Shown here in pieces: positions 24,001 to 32,010 of a stretch of DNA of 41,311 nucleotides. The stretch is taken from the IMG/VR virus record IMGVR_UViG_3300031746_000058, positions 1-41,311 of that record, one strand, 5' to 3'. The notes beneath the pieces were generated by a model, which worked only from the letters and a program-made list of their open reading frames with translations, made no database searches and was not told where the DNA came from. Source of the DNA: a virus. The position numbers and the translations under genes were made by a program. Every line of letters starts with the position of its first letter. The first letter of the stretch is position 1.

Positions 24001-25401
24001 TCAGTTCACCTTCGAGTAATCGACCATGAGGTAGCCTGCCATCCCTCGGCTCACCGCTTCAGGCAGCGTTTGTTGGAGTTCCTGCGCCATCACGCCGCGC
24101 TCGCGCCGACCGGCGATGTCGTACTCGTAGAAGCTGTGACCCCCCGGCGTCTTGCCGAGCGCGACGATGTTGCTCTTGAGTCGCCGGTCGCTGCCGAGAG
24201 AGCCCCCCGCCGCCCCGCCGATTTTCGCGCCCACCGACGCCCCCATCGGTCCGCCAAAGTACGCGCCGAGAACACCCCCCGCTATCGTGCCGATACCGGA
24301 CCCGATGCCTGCACGCCCGGCGTTCTTCGCGTTGGCGGCGTCAAGCTGTGCTTGATACCCCTTCTGTGCCGCACCTACAGCGTCGCCCGTGTTGTACACT
24401 CCCATGTTGCCTTGACCGATGTTGAAGTTGGCCGAGTCTGGTTGCGACAGGCTGTTGTAGCCCATCAACTCGGCCCACTGCTGCGCCCGGGAGCGGTCTT
24501 CGTGCGCCAGTTGCGCGGAGGCGGACGCTGTGCTCGCGCCGATGCTCGCCGACTGAATCTGCGCGTTCGCTGCGGTTTCTTGTCCGTGCTGAGTAAGCCA
24601 CTGGCCCGCACCTTGACCTTGCGCGGCGTTGTGGAACGCGCCCAGCGTATCCACTTCGCTCTTTCCTTGGTTCCTGAGTTGCAGAATCATGTTCTGCAAC
24701 CGCTCTTGCTCCGCGCCGCCGCCCGTAATGGCGTCGTTACGCGCACCCGCGTAGGCGCGTTCCTTCGCTTGGTTCATTATCTGCATGGCGTTGTTGAACG
24801 CCGGAGTGCCGGGGACCAGACCCTTGTTGGCAAGCTGTGTCTCAAGGGAGCGCTGCTGCTCTGCGTACTGCGGGTCCAGATACCCCGTCTGCCGCTTGTA
24901 GAGGGCGTCCTGCACCTGCTGGCGCTCTGCCGTAGTGTCTCCCGGCATCGGGGACAGCTTGGAGTAGTCCAAGTCCCTCTGGATGTCCTTGTTGACAGGG
25001 GACGGTCCTTCGGCCGAACCGCCACCGCCGCCACCGCCGCCACCGCCGCCACCGTACCCGTAACTACTGATCATACCGCCACCACCGCCACCACCACCGT
25101 ACCCGCCGTAGTATTGATTGGCGAACTGCCCTGCGGCAGTGTTCCCCATCTGCCCATACTTGAGGCGAAGGGCGGCGTTCTGCTCGTAAATAGGTTGTTC
25201 AGTGGGGCCGAATGAAGTTTTGTTAGTCACCTTCCCAGTAGCGGGGTCTGTAACCCACTCGTTGCTGGACCCAGTGGGCCCGACCTGCGTGTAGCGGTTT
25301 GCGTTCATCACATCAGTAGCGGCCTGCTTGTTCAAACCCGCTTGTTGTGTGTTGAGCGCCGCGTAATCGGGGGCGGCTGGCGTCTTGGCTTTCTTACCCA
25401 T
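24001..25401 (-). CDS. Virion protein with C-terminal S74-type chaperone domain
   Basis: A 466-residue protein starting at ATG 25401 (GGAG seven bases upstream). The N-terminal part is followed by two poly-glycine runs (residues ~100-130) that are likely flexible linkers. The central region is helical and Gln/Ala-rich. The last ~65 residues begin SDRRLKSNIVALGKTPGG and continue FYEYDI...GVMAQEL...MVDYSKVN, a clear match to the peptidase S74/intramolecular chaperone pattern (DRRLKxNI, GVMAQE). In fibres this domain promotes trimerisation and then cleaves itself off. In podophages a short S74-like tail is also found on ejection-type proteins, as seems the case here. Confidence 0.72.
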   Translation of the reverse strand: MGKKAKTPAAPDYAALNTQQAGLNKQAATDVMNANRYTQVGPTGSSNEWVTDPATGKVTNKTSFGPTEQPIYEQNAALRLKYGQMGNTAAGQFANQYYGGYGGGGGGGGMISSYGYGGGGGGGGGGGGSAEGPSPVNKDIQRDLDYSKLSPMPGDTTAERQQVQDALYKRQTGYLDPQYAEQQRSLETQLANKGLVPGTPAFNNAMQIMNQAKERAYAGARNDAITGGGAEQERLQNMILQLRNQGKSEVDTLGAFHNAAQGQGAGQWLTQHGQETAANAQIQSASIGASTASASAQLAHEDRSRAQQWAELMGYNSLSQPDSANFNIGQGNMGVYNTGDAVGAAQKGYQAQLDAANAKNAGRAGIGSGIGTIAGGVLGAYFGGPMGASVGAKIGGAAGGSLGSDRRLKSNIVALGKTPGGHSFYEYDIAGRRERGVMAQELQQTLPEAVSRGMAGYLMVDYSKVN

Positions 25402-25828
25402 GAGTATCTCCAATGAATCGGCAGTTCTTCTTCCACAGCACCATTAGGATGAGATCGCCTGACGGCATCGCCCCGCGCAACACTGCTTCGTTCTGAAACC
25501 CAAAATGTTCATTGAGCCTGCGTGCATCGCTGTTACTTGCTTCCACCTGAGCAGTGATCCGTTCCACTCCAAGGCGAACAAACGGGTAGTGAAAAATCGC
25601 ATGGAGAAAAGTCCGAGTCATCCACCTTTTGCCGGGAATTCCGGCAATGTGCGCGAAGATGTTCGGTCCCGTGTAGTTCTCGTAGACCACCCCCGCTATG
25701 ATCTCGCCACCTCTCTCCAGCCCCACTGCCGTGTGGTTTGCCCACCCCTCTGTTTCCAACAACCTTGCACAAAAGTCGCTGACCCGACCCCTGTCTGTTG
25801 TGAGCCTAAACCGTGCCACCGAGTTCAT
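25394..25828 (-). CDS. GNAT-family N-acetyltransferase
   Basis: A 144-residue protein. From ATG 25828 the domain shows GNAT strands: TAVGLERGGEIIAGVVYENY (beta2-4), NIFAHIAGIPGKRWMTRTFL (acetyl-CoA loop region) and VRLGVERITAQVEASNSDAR, RLNEHFGFQNEAVLRG (motif B, the NxxxxRLxxxxGF signature). Phage GNATs of this kind lie among virion genes and may acetylate a host or phage protein; the substrate is unknown. The gene overlaps its upstream neighbour by about 20 bases and the next by about 8. The start is not certain because the ribosome site is weak. Confidence 0.78.
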   Translation of the reverse strand: MNSVARFRLTTDRGRVSDFCARLLETEGWANHTAVGLERGGEIIAGVVYENYTGPNIFAHIAGIPGKRWMTRTFLHAIFHYPFVRLGVERITAQVEASNSDARRLNEHFGFQNEAVLRGAMPSGDLILMVLWKKNCRFIGDTHG

Positions 25829-27404
25829 ACACAAAATCCGTTGCGGCCCAAAGTGTCTCCACATCCTGCGCCACTACCATGTGCATTGCCGCCGCGTAGC
25901 CCATTCCCTCGACACTCTGCCACCGACGGTAACGCCCGTACCGCACGTCCCACTTTGCCGCGTCCCAAATCGCTTGGTCCCAAATGTAATCTTCCGACGG
26001 TTGGGGTATCACGCTGGGTGCCAAAGGCTCGACCACCTCGAAGTCCACTTCCAGTTTTATCGCAGACGCGGGGACCGCCCCCGCCTGAAATATCGGGCGC
26101 ACCATCGTCCATCGTTTCGTTATTCCCATCGACTGGAAGTAGTTGTACGCCGTGACCACCTCCAACTCAATCCGATCACCAATCGTCTCGTTCCACGGCA
26201 CGTTGTCGAAGTACCCAGTCCACGCCTGACACATACGCCCGTCTTTGGTGATGAAGTACGGACTGAGGCCGATCAGGCACGAGGACTGTATGTCCATGTT
26301 CGTGAACTGACACCACGCGCCAGTGATCGTGTTCATTGCGTAGACCGTCACGCCGCCCTGATCCGCAGGTATGGGCACGACAATCCAAATCTGATTCTCG
26401 TTGGGAAAAAGCAGCATTTCCCACCCCACCTTATCGTAGTGCTCAGAAATCAACGAACTGATCGTATGTTGAATCTTGTCGGTGAGGTTGTCTGCTGTGT
26501 TGACCTTCGTACTCTGAAAAGCCCTCGACAATGGTTCTGCGCCGTTCGCCGTGAGCAAAATGAGATCGCCGCCGTAGCTCACACCGCAGCGACGGCCCAC
26601 GGGAGCGCCCAGACGGATCACACCCTCCAAGCCCCACGAAGCCGCGTCTTCCGGGTCAGTACCGCTGTAGACTGCGACCTCTCCGTTGCTGGAAATGAAC
26701 ACCAACTTATCGTTCATCCCGTCGCCAGAGTCGCCAGCCCACGTGTAGATCGCCATGAGGTAGCCGCCGAACTTGAATAGCTGACCGACCTCGAACGGTT
26801 GCGCCACACCACCAAGCTGATCCACCGGCAGAAACCACGCCTGCGTGCTGTTCTTCTGCACAAACCACAAACGCCTCTGATGCACGGCCACATCAACAAA
26901 CGTTTTCGGGTCAATACCGGAAATGTCGAACCCGGCGGGGGGCGGGGTCAGGTCTTCGAGCACCGTGGTGAACGCCACGCCGTTGTATATACGCGGACTG
27001 TCCACCCCGTTCACGCAGTAGAGGTAGTTACCGCCCACGTTGCAAAACATCGTGGTCTGCCAGTAATCGCTCAACATACCGGTGATGCTGGCAGTGGGTG
27101 CTGGCCCGGTGGAGGTGATGACATACACCTTCCCTCCGGTGAACGCGATGACTGTCGGCGTCCCAGAAATGGGGCTGAACTCCGCGATGGTGGGGTTGGT
27201 GCCACTGGTCATCCCAACCACACGTTCTTTCCACCCTTGCCGCATGGTCAAGGCATAGGGGAACGGAAACCAGTTCTTCAACACAATCGCGTCCGTGGGC
27301 GGCATTGCCGCCACACTATCCCGAGCGTTCAACCCCCCAACAGGCGCAGGGACGCTGGCCGTCTTGATGACGGCACGACGGGGAGTGTTCAGCCACGGGT
27401 TCAT
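25806..27404 (-). CDS. Tail hub / stabilisation protein, beta-propeller-like
   Basis: A 532-residue protein. The first ~50 residues (PVGGLNARDSVAAMPPTDAI, VLKNWFPFPYALTMRQGWKE) match the opening of the podophage family that includes P22 gp10-like tail hub or stabilisation proteins. The body is strand-rich with repeated Tyr, Trp and Gly motifs every ~45-60 residues (KVYVITSTGP; NYLYCVNG; RRLWFVQKNST; GEVAVYSGTD; NQIWIVVPIP), compatible with a propeller. It follows the adaptor gene by an ATGA overlap, as in P22-type tail operons. Expected function: closes the portal channel and links the tail. Confidence 0.68.
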   Translation of the reverse strand: MNPWLNTPRRAVIKTASVPAPVGGLNARDSVAAMPPTDAIVLKNWFPFPYALTMRQGWKERVVGMTSGTNPTIAEFSPISGTPTVIAFTGGKVYVITSTGPAPTASITGMLSDYWQTTMFCNVGGNYLYCVNGVDSPRIYNGVAFTTVLEDLTPPPAGFDISGIDPKTFVDVAVHQRRLWFVQKNSTQAWFLPVDQLGGVAQPFEVGQLFKFGGYLMAIYTWAGDSGDGMNDKLVFISSNGEVAVYSGTDPEDAASWGLEGVIRLGAPVGRRCGVSYGGDLILLTANGAEPLSRAFQSTKVNTADNLTDKIQHTISSLISEHYDKVGWEMLLFPNENQIWIVVPIPADQGGVTVYAMNTITGAWCQFTNMDIQSSCLIGLSPYFITKDGRMCQAWTGYFDNVPWNETIGDRIELEVVTAYNYFQSMGITKRWTMVRPIFQAGAVPASAIKLEVDFEVVEPLAPSVIPQPSEDYIWDQAIWDAAKWDVRYGRYRRWQSVEGMGYAAAMHMVVAQDVETLWAATDFVYELGGTV

Positions 27405-28153
27405 GGCCCTGTCGGTCCAGTGTTCCAGTTACCATCACTGATGTTCCACGGACCAATGTAAATCGGCGACACACGCGGGGATAGCGATAGCCGAGGAGCG
27501 CCCTGATTGCGGCTCATCGCTTGGTTGAACATGATGTCAAAGTCGTTCTGCAACGCAGTAGTGTCGAATCCCTTGATCTGCCACAGCTTCAACTTGATCC
27601 CGTTGATCATCATGCGGGTGTTGAACATACACGTGGCAGCATCCGAGATTGCGGACTGTGCAGTGTTCCCGTCCTCATCGACCACCCACCCATTCGCGTA
27701 GTACATGAAGTCGAGTGTGAAGGGGACAAACACATTGCCACCCGTTACTGTCGGGGTCGGGAACAGTTCGACGGTATCGTTGATGTAGCGGTAGCGCAGG
27801 CGTGGGCCGAGCGCGACGATGCCGCTCTTGAGCGTTTGCCACTGCTGCGGAGTGGCCTGCCCGATGAGTGACCAGTGGTTCGTGCGGTCCCACTCTGTCT
27901 GGTCTATGGGACCGGCCCAGTCAGCGGGTAGAGGGTACGCCTCTTGGTTCTGTACCGTGGTCAGCGAAAAGTGCTTTTCGAGTTCCTTCCACCGATACTT
28001 TTCGTAGAGTTCTTGCCCGAGAGCGTTCCACAGACCGAAGATTTGCTGGCCGGTGGAGTCGCTCGCTTGAGCTACAGTATCTACTACCGGAAGACCAAGT
28101 TCACGCAGGGCCGATTGGCATTGTTGGAGAATCGTCGGTTGCGGGTACGCCAT
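27401..28153 (-). CDS. Head-tail adaptor protein
   Basis: A 250-residue protein with an N-terminal helical region (ILQQCQSALRELGLPVVDTV, then GLWNALGQELYEKYRWKELE) typical of podophage head-tail connector/adaptor proteins (P22 gp4/T7 gp11 type). A conserved-style segment QEAYPLPADWAGPIDQTEWD follows. The C-terminal half contains RLRYRYINDTVELFPTPTVT and ends in a Gly/Asn/Pro tail. Position immediately before the tail hub in the late operon supports the role of the ring that binds the portal after packaging. Confidence 0.72.
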   Translation of the reverse strand: MAYPQPTILQQCQSALRELGLPVVDTVAQASDSTGQQIFGLWNALGQELYEKYRWKELEKHFSLTTVQNQEAYPLPADWAGPIDQTEWDRTNHWSLIGQATPQQWQTLKSGIVALGPRLRYRYINDTVELFPTPTVTGGNVFVPFTLDFMYYANGWVVDEDGNTAQSAISDAATCMFNTRMMINGIKLKLWQIKGFDTTALQNDFDIMFNQAMSRNQGAPRLSLSPRVSPIYIGPWNISDGNWNTGPTGP

Positions 28154-28162
28154 TGTTCGCTC

Positions 28163-28342
28163 CTAGACCAGTGTTACTTCCTTGCGAACCGTTCCCACAG
28201 TGAAATACAGCTTGGTGCCGTCGTACTCGAACAGTCCGTCTTTGGTGACGGTGCGGAGCGGCCCGGGGACCAATACGAGTGTCCCCGGGTTGAACGCTTG
28301 TTCCCGTGTCCATGCGTTCTGGATTCGGTTGACTATGCCCAT
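28163..28342 (-). CDS. 59-residue strand-rich protein
   Basis: A short gene whose ATG shares one base with the stop of the 209-residue upstream gene (TGATG) and whose TAG lies 9 bp before the adaptor start. It encodes a compact, strand-rich protein (FNPGTLVLVPGPLRTVTKDG, then LFEYDGTKLYFTVGTVR). The dense packing and coupling support a real gene. Possible roles are a small connector or decoration component. Unknown. Confidence 0.6.
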   Translation of the reverse strand: MGIVNRIQNAWTREQAFNPGTLVLVPGPLRTVTKDGLFEYDGTKLYFTVGTVRKEVTLV

Positions 28343-28971
28343 CAGTTGCCCATGAGAGCTTTCCCAATGGCCCCGGTGATGCTGCCCTTCTCTTTCTGCC
28401 CGCGCCGCTCATCTGTCAGCGCTTCGAGCTTCGCCGCCATCTGCCGGAGTTGCTCATCCTGCGCGGCGAGGCGCGTGGTCAGTTCGTCATTCAGCACCGC
28501 AACACGCTGTGCTTCCGCAGTGTCTTTGGCGAGCTTGATGAAGACATCGGCACGCCGCCGGATTTCGTGACCGCCCATGAATTTCGCAGCATGGGAGTCG
28601 CTCATCGCAGCGAGTTGTTCCACTGTCATCACGCCGAGCGCCTTGAACTCGTACACCTGCGAAATGGAAAGTTGAGGCCACATCTCCAACGGTGTACCTT
28701 CGGGGGACTGCTCCATATTCTTCTGAAACTTCTCCCACCGAGAAGCGAAACGCACCTTGTCCTCATCGGTCACCGGACGTTCCGCGATGCTGTTCTTGTC
28801 GCCGGGGACATGGATGCGAATGTGCGGAACGTCGTCGAAAATAGGACGACCCTCCCGATCACTTTTTCCTTCGTTCTTGATCGCCTTCACAGAGAACACA
28901 ACATACAGTTTGTCGTCCATTGCGAAGCGGTTGTCGAAACTGTGTTCGTCAAGCGTTTGTTCGAGAGACAT
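28342..28971 (-). CDS. Hypothetical structural or assembly protein
   Basis: A 209-residue protein. The N-terminal half contains GRPIFDDVPHIRIHVPGDKN and RPVTDEDKVRFASRWEKFQK then GTPLEMWPQLSISQVYEFKA. The latter recalls a conserved phage pattern (RPV...DKxRF...W..F, GTPLxxWP) found near capsid genes. A helical segment follows (VMTVEQLAAMSDSHAAKFMG), then a coiled coil at about residues 160-195. It is the first gene after the late-operon terminator. Assembly or virion role, inferred from position. Confidence 0.6.
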   Translation of the reverse strand: MSLEQTLDEHSFDNRFAMDDKLYVVFSVKAIKNEGKSDREGRPIFDDVPHIRIHVPGDKNSIAERPVTDEDKVRFASRWEKFQKNMEQSPEGTPLEMWPQLSISQVYEFKALGVMTVEQLAAMSDSHAAKFMGGHEIRRRADVFIKLAKDTAEAQRVAVLNDELTTRLAAQDEQLRQMAAKLEALTDERRGQKEKGSITGAIGKALMGN

Positions 28972-29005
28972 TGGGTTGGCCTTGTGTAGTTTTGTTTTTA
29001 GATGG

Positions 29006-29048
29006 AAAAAACCCCTCGGATCGGCGGAACTCCCGCTCCTCCGAGGGG
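29006..29048 (-). terminator. Intrinsic terminator after the capsid genes
   Basis: Read leftward: TCCGAGGGG preceded by CCCCTCGGA as a perfect 9-bp stem (29012-29020 with 29040-29048), with six T after it (29006-29011). The 19-base loop can form an inner hairpin. It lies between the small head protein and the downstream 209-residue gene, so transcription of the capsid genes may be set above the tail genes by partial termination. Confidence 0.85.
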
Positions 29049-29077
29049 AAGGCCCACCAGACCGAGGGGTACGACTA

Positions 29078-29413
29078 CTACGCAGTGACTTCCGCAGCAG
29101 CGAGGAACAGGTAGTCGCCCGCGACAGGCGTCAAGCCCGTCAGGTTGTACCAGTTATTCCCTGTACCAGCGGCCACAGTCACGCCGTTTGTCACCCCGAT
29201 AGGCGTGGTGCCGTTGGCGTTCGGGATTTGCCCCGAACCTACGCGCACAAACTGCGCGAGTCCCTTCGCCAAGTCAGCCGTAACGGCACGGGTGCCGAGT
29301 GTGAACGGGGCGTACTTGTCACCGTCGCCCGTGGTATTGATGGCCCGGGCATCGGGCTTCCACAATTGGGACAGGCCCGCGCCTGCCATTGGGGTAGTCA
29401 GAGCAGCAACCAT
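29078..29413 (-). CDS. Small head protein, decoration candidate
   Basis: A 111-residue protein with AGGAG before the ATG, directly downstream of the capsid gene and before the terminator. It is Gly/Thr/Ala-rich (KYAPFTLGTRAVTADLAKGL; IGVTNGVTVAAGTGNNWYNL), with a strand-rich tail. Small decoration or cement proteins commonly occupy this spot. No family can be named from sequence. Confidence 0.55.
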   Translation of the reverse strand: MVAALTTPMAGAGLSQLWKPDARAINTTGDGDKYAPFTLGTRAVTADLAKGLAQFVRVGSGQIPNANGTTPIGVTNGVTVAAGTGNNWYNLTGLTPVAGDYLFLAAAEVTA

Positions 29414-29453
29414 AGCTGTTTCTCCTGAATAGAAGGGTTGGGGGGGTGGACGG

Positions 29454-30437
29454 TTACGTGTTGTCCAGCCGACCTTGCAGGGACGAATTCGAGGTCGTCA
29501 AGTTACCGGCGAACGCGAGAATCTGCGTCACGGCGTCTTGATTGATCGAATACCGCTTGCCCGGGTCGAGCGCGACAAAGTTACGGTCACGGTGCGGACG
29601 GAAGAAGATGTACTTCGTGTTGAGGAAGTACGCCACCGTCGCGGGCATGTTGCCGCCCAAGCCGCCGTCCAGAACCACATCGGCGTCCATGAACTTGATG
29701 GACGGGAAACCGAGATTGCCGGTGTCGGGCGAATTGAAACGCTGGATCGCCTGAAGGGACTGCATGTAAAACGCCCACATCAGGTTGTCCATCACGATCA
29801 GGTCAGGCCGATTCTGGCCGCGAACCTGCTTGGCCCACAAACGGTTCATGTACGTCTGGATGTTCGATGCGCTGATCGCTGCACTGCCAGTCGTCGTGCC
29901 CTTGTAAAGCTGCGACGCCCAGAACGTCCACACGGCACGATCAATACCGCCGTAGGTGCCGGTAGCCGGGTTCGCCGGAACTGCGGCGAGCAGGCCGGTG
30001 AGTTCCTTGCCGCCGTAACCAGTGCCGTCAGCGTACAGACCCGCAGCAACAAGGTTCGCCATCGTGTCTTCGGCAACCGTCATGCGACCTTCGAGCAGGT
30101 CGATGATCTGCTCCTTGCCGGAGTTTTGCAGCATTTCCAGACCGGAGATCGTCACCGGGCAGGCCGCTTGCTTGATGTCGAACTGGGCGGCGCTGATAAC
30201 GTCTTGCGCTCCCACAGGCAGAGTCTCGTACCCGCTGTACCACCCGGCGTTCGCGTTCTGCGCGAAGCTGAGTTCCTGCATGATGACGTTACCGCCGGAG
30301 AACGGCTTGCTGTTTCCCCGTTGTTGCAGGCGGCGCAGGAGCGCGTTGTTCTTCGTTACGTTGTCCGCGATGATCCCGCTACGCGATTGGATCGTCGTAG
30401 CGATGATGTCGCTGACTTGAGAATTGGCAAAGGCCAT
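29454..30437 (-). CDS. Major capsid protein
   Basis: A 327-residue protein with AGGGGGC seven bases before ATG. The N-terminal region is helical and charged (SDIIATTIQSRSGIIADNVT, KNNALLRRLQQRGNSKPFSG). The body shows strand and loop segments (VISAAQFDIKQAACPVTISG; EQIIDLLEGRMTVAEDTMAN) and the C-terminal part includes KYIFFRPHRDRNFVALDPGK. The order scaffold-capsid-small head protein, the size, the helical N-arm and the leader hairpins upstream point to the HK97-fold major capsid protein. I cannot confirm the fold from sequence alone, but gene context makes the call firm. Confidence 0.85.
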   Translation of the reverse strand: MAFANSQVSDIIATTIQSRSGIIADNVTKNNALLRRLQQRGNSKPFSGGNVIMQELSFAQNANAGWYSGYETLPVGAQDVISAAQFDIKQAACPVTISGLEMLQNSGKEQIIDLLEGRMTVAEDTMANLVAAGLYADGTGYGGKELTGLLAAVPANPATGTYGGIDRAVWTFWASQLYKGTTTGSAAISASNIQTYMNRLWAKQVRGQNRPDLIVMDNLMWAFYMQSLQAIQRFNSPDTGNLGFPSIKFMDADVVLDGGLGGNMPATVAYFLNTKYIFFRPHRDRNFVALDPGKRYSINQDAVTQILAFAGNLTTSNSSLQGRLDNT

Positions 30438-30519
30438 GAGTGCCCCCTATCAGGTGGAATGAAAACTACGCCGTTTGTTACGACGCTGGCCCTGATGAGG
30501 GTGCGGGGAGTCTAGATGG

Positions 30520-30576
30520 GGTCGCTGGCGACCTTCTGTCCCATGAGAAGGTAGGCTACCCCCGCAGTAGCCCACC
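30520..30576 (-). promoter_or_regulatory. Two hairpins in the leader of the capsid mRNA
   Basis: A 14-base perfect inverted repeat GGTCGCTGGCGACC (30520-30533) and a 10-bp stem (30550-30559 with 30567-30576, one G-U in the leftward RNA, 7-base loop). Neither is followed by a T-run, so they are not simple terminators. A TTGACA (leftward, 30577-30582) lies just upstream with only a poor -10, so a promoter is possible but weak. They may stabilise the capsid mRNA or be RNase sites. Confidence 0.4.
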
Positions 30577-30590
30577 TGTCAACATACGCT

Positions 30591-31685
30591 CTACACGCGC
30601 TTGGTGCCGCCGGGGGCGAACTGCGCTTCGAGGAATCCCCGCAGATTGCTGGCGTCTGGAAGCGCAGACCCGGTGGTGACTGCCCCGGGAGCGCCGTTGA
30701 CGCTGGCCAGAGCGTTGCGGTTCTTGGCTTGACTCTCGACACGCCTAGTACTGTCGGCAAGCTGCATAGCCGCCCGAATCGTGGGGTCGGCCCAGCACGC
30801 CCGGTCATAGGCTTCCTGAAGGGTGGTTGCAGCCCCGCTGCCCAACATACCGGCCATGATCGGCCGCACCGTGGCGTAGTGTTCGTGCCCCGGCGAGCTT
30901 ATGAACGCCTCCAACTCGCTCACCACCTCCTGCTGAATCGTAGCTTGCTGGGCCGACCCCCGCCGCGCTTCCTCCAGCCTGCGGGTGTCCAGTTCCCGTT
31001 GCAGGTTGGCCTTCTCCGGGTCTATTTGGGCGTTGAGGTCGATGCCGTACTGGTTGGCCATCGCTTGGAACAGCGCCGTCTTGTGCTCCTTGGACCCATA
31101 GCGCAGGGTGTAGGAAGTCTCCAGAAGCGCCCGCATCGCCGCTTGGGGGGTAGCCCCCTCCCGAGACAAAATCTCGGCGTAGGGCGCGAATTCCTGCATT
31201 ACCGAGTCCCCAAACTTGCGGACCTCGGCGGCACGTTGCAGCCCCACTGCAATTTCCTTCTCGCGGCGGTGAATTTCACCCTTCAGGGCCGGATCAAGGC
31301 CCGCCCACTTTTCCTTGAGTTCGGGCGTCCACGAAGGCGGCGCTTCGTCGGCGGTTGCCACGACGGGCGGCGTCGCCACTTTGCCGTCAGTTGGTGCCCC
31401 CTCGGCCATTGCCGGCGCAGTCGGCGCAGCAGCGGTGTCTGGTTTCGCGGGTGCATCAGAAGGAGCAGCATCGGGGGTCTTTTTCAGAAACCGTCCAGAG
31501 GAATCCCGCCCCGTTCCCTTGTCTTGCGTAGCGGGGGTACTCGGAGCGGCTGGGGCAACTGCTTCCGCCGGTGCCGGAGCCACGGGGGCTGCGGCGGTGT
31601 CGGGTGTGGATGGGGCCGACTGCTCCATCGCGTCGATGGTTGCGGAGATTGAGTCATGGACAGACGCATTTTCTTCTGGGGGCAT
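30591..31685 (-). CDS. Scaffolding protein
   Basis: A 364-residue protein with AGGAAAC before ATG. The N-terminal ~110 residues are Pro/Ala/Thr-rich and disordered. After that come long helices (SWTPELKEKWAGLDPALKGE; IHRREKEIAVGLQRAAEVRK; ANLQRELDTRRLEEARRGSA). The C-terminus ends in APGGTKRV, a basic tail like those that bind the capsid in P22-type scaffolds. The position directly upstream of the capsid gene, acidic disordered start, helical body and basic tail are all diagnostic for a podophage scaffold. It is expected to leave the procapsid during maturation. Confidence 0.85.
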   Translation of the reverse strand: MPPEENASVHDSISATIDAMEQSAPSTPDTAAAPVAPAPAEAVAPAAPSTPATQDKGTGRDSSGRFLKKTPDAAPSDAPAKPDTAAAPTAPAMAEGAPTDGKVATPPVVATADEAPPSWTPELKEKWAGLDPALKGEIHRREKEIAVGLQRAAEVRKFGDSVMQEFAPYAEILSREGATPQAAMRALLETSYTLRYGSKEHKTALFQAMANQYGIDLNAQIDPEKANLQRELDTRRLEEARRGSAQQATIQQEVVSELEAFISSPGHEHYATVRPIMAGMLGSGAATTLQEAYDRACWADPTIRAAMQLADSTRRVESQAKNRNALASVNGAPGAVTTGSALPDASNLRGFLEAQFAPGGTKRV

Positions 31686-31686
31686 C

Positions 31687-32010
31687 TTAGTTTCCTATTC
31701 TTCGGTTGGAGCCACGTTGAACCGCCTTATCGGCGAATTCCCATAACCGCTCTCTCAACGCTTGGCGGTCTTTTGGGTCTTTTTGCGGAGCCTTGCGAAC
31801 CTCGTCCCCCTTCTCGAAGGGAACGACGTTGTGCTTTCGCATGTGCTCGTAGTAGGCGCGCTTCCCCTCGACCACGGTTCCGTCAAGGGGTGAAACAAAC
31901 GCTGGTATGTCTCCATGCACCACTGGGAAATCGGAACTCCCCTCATCAACATAGATCACCTCCACCATTTCTTTAAGCGCGGGGTCGTAGCGGAATCTTC
32001 TGCGGGACAT
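31687..32010 (-). CDS. Small conserved-type protein between portal and scaffold
   Basis: A 107-residue protein whose ATG overlaps the portal stop (TGATG). The N-terminus is basic (MSRRRFRYDPALKEMVEVIY). The middle has FPVVHGDIPAFVSPLDGTVV and EGKRAYYEHMRKHNVVPFEK, a pattern (D...F.SP.DG..I..R...YEHxR.H.V) recalled from small proteins next to portals in other podophages. The C-terminus is charged and helical. Function unknown. Confidence 0.65.
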   Translation of the reverse strand: MSRRRFRYDPALKEMVEVIYVDEGSSDFPVVHGDIPAFVSPLDGTVVEGKRAYYEHMRKHNVVPFEKGDEVRKAPQKDPKDRQALRERLWEFADKAVQRGSNRRIGN

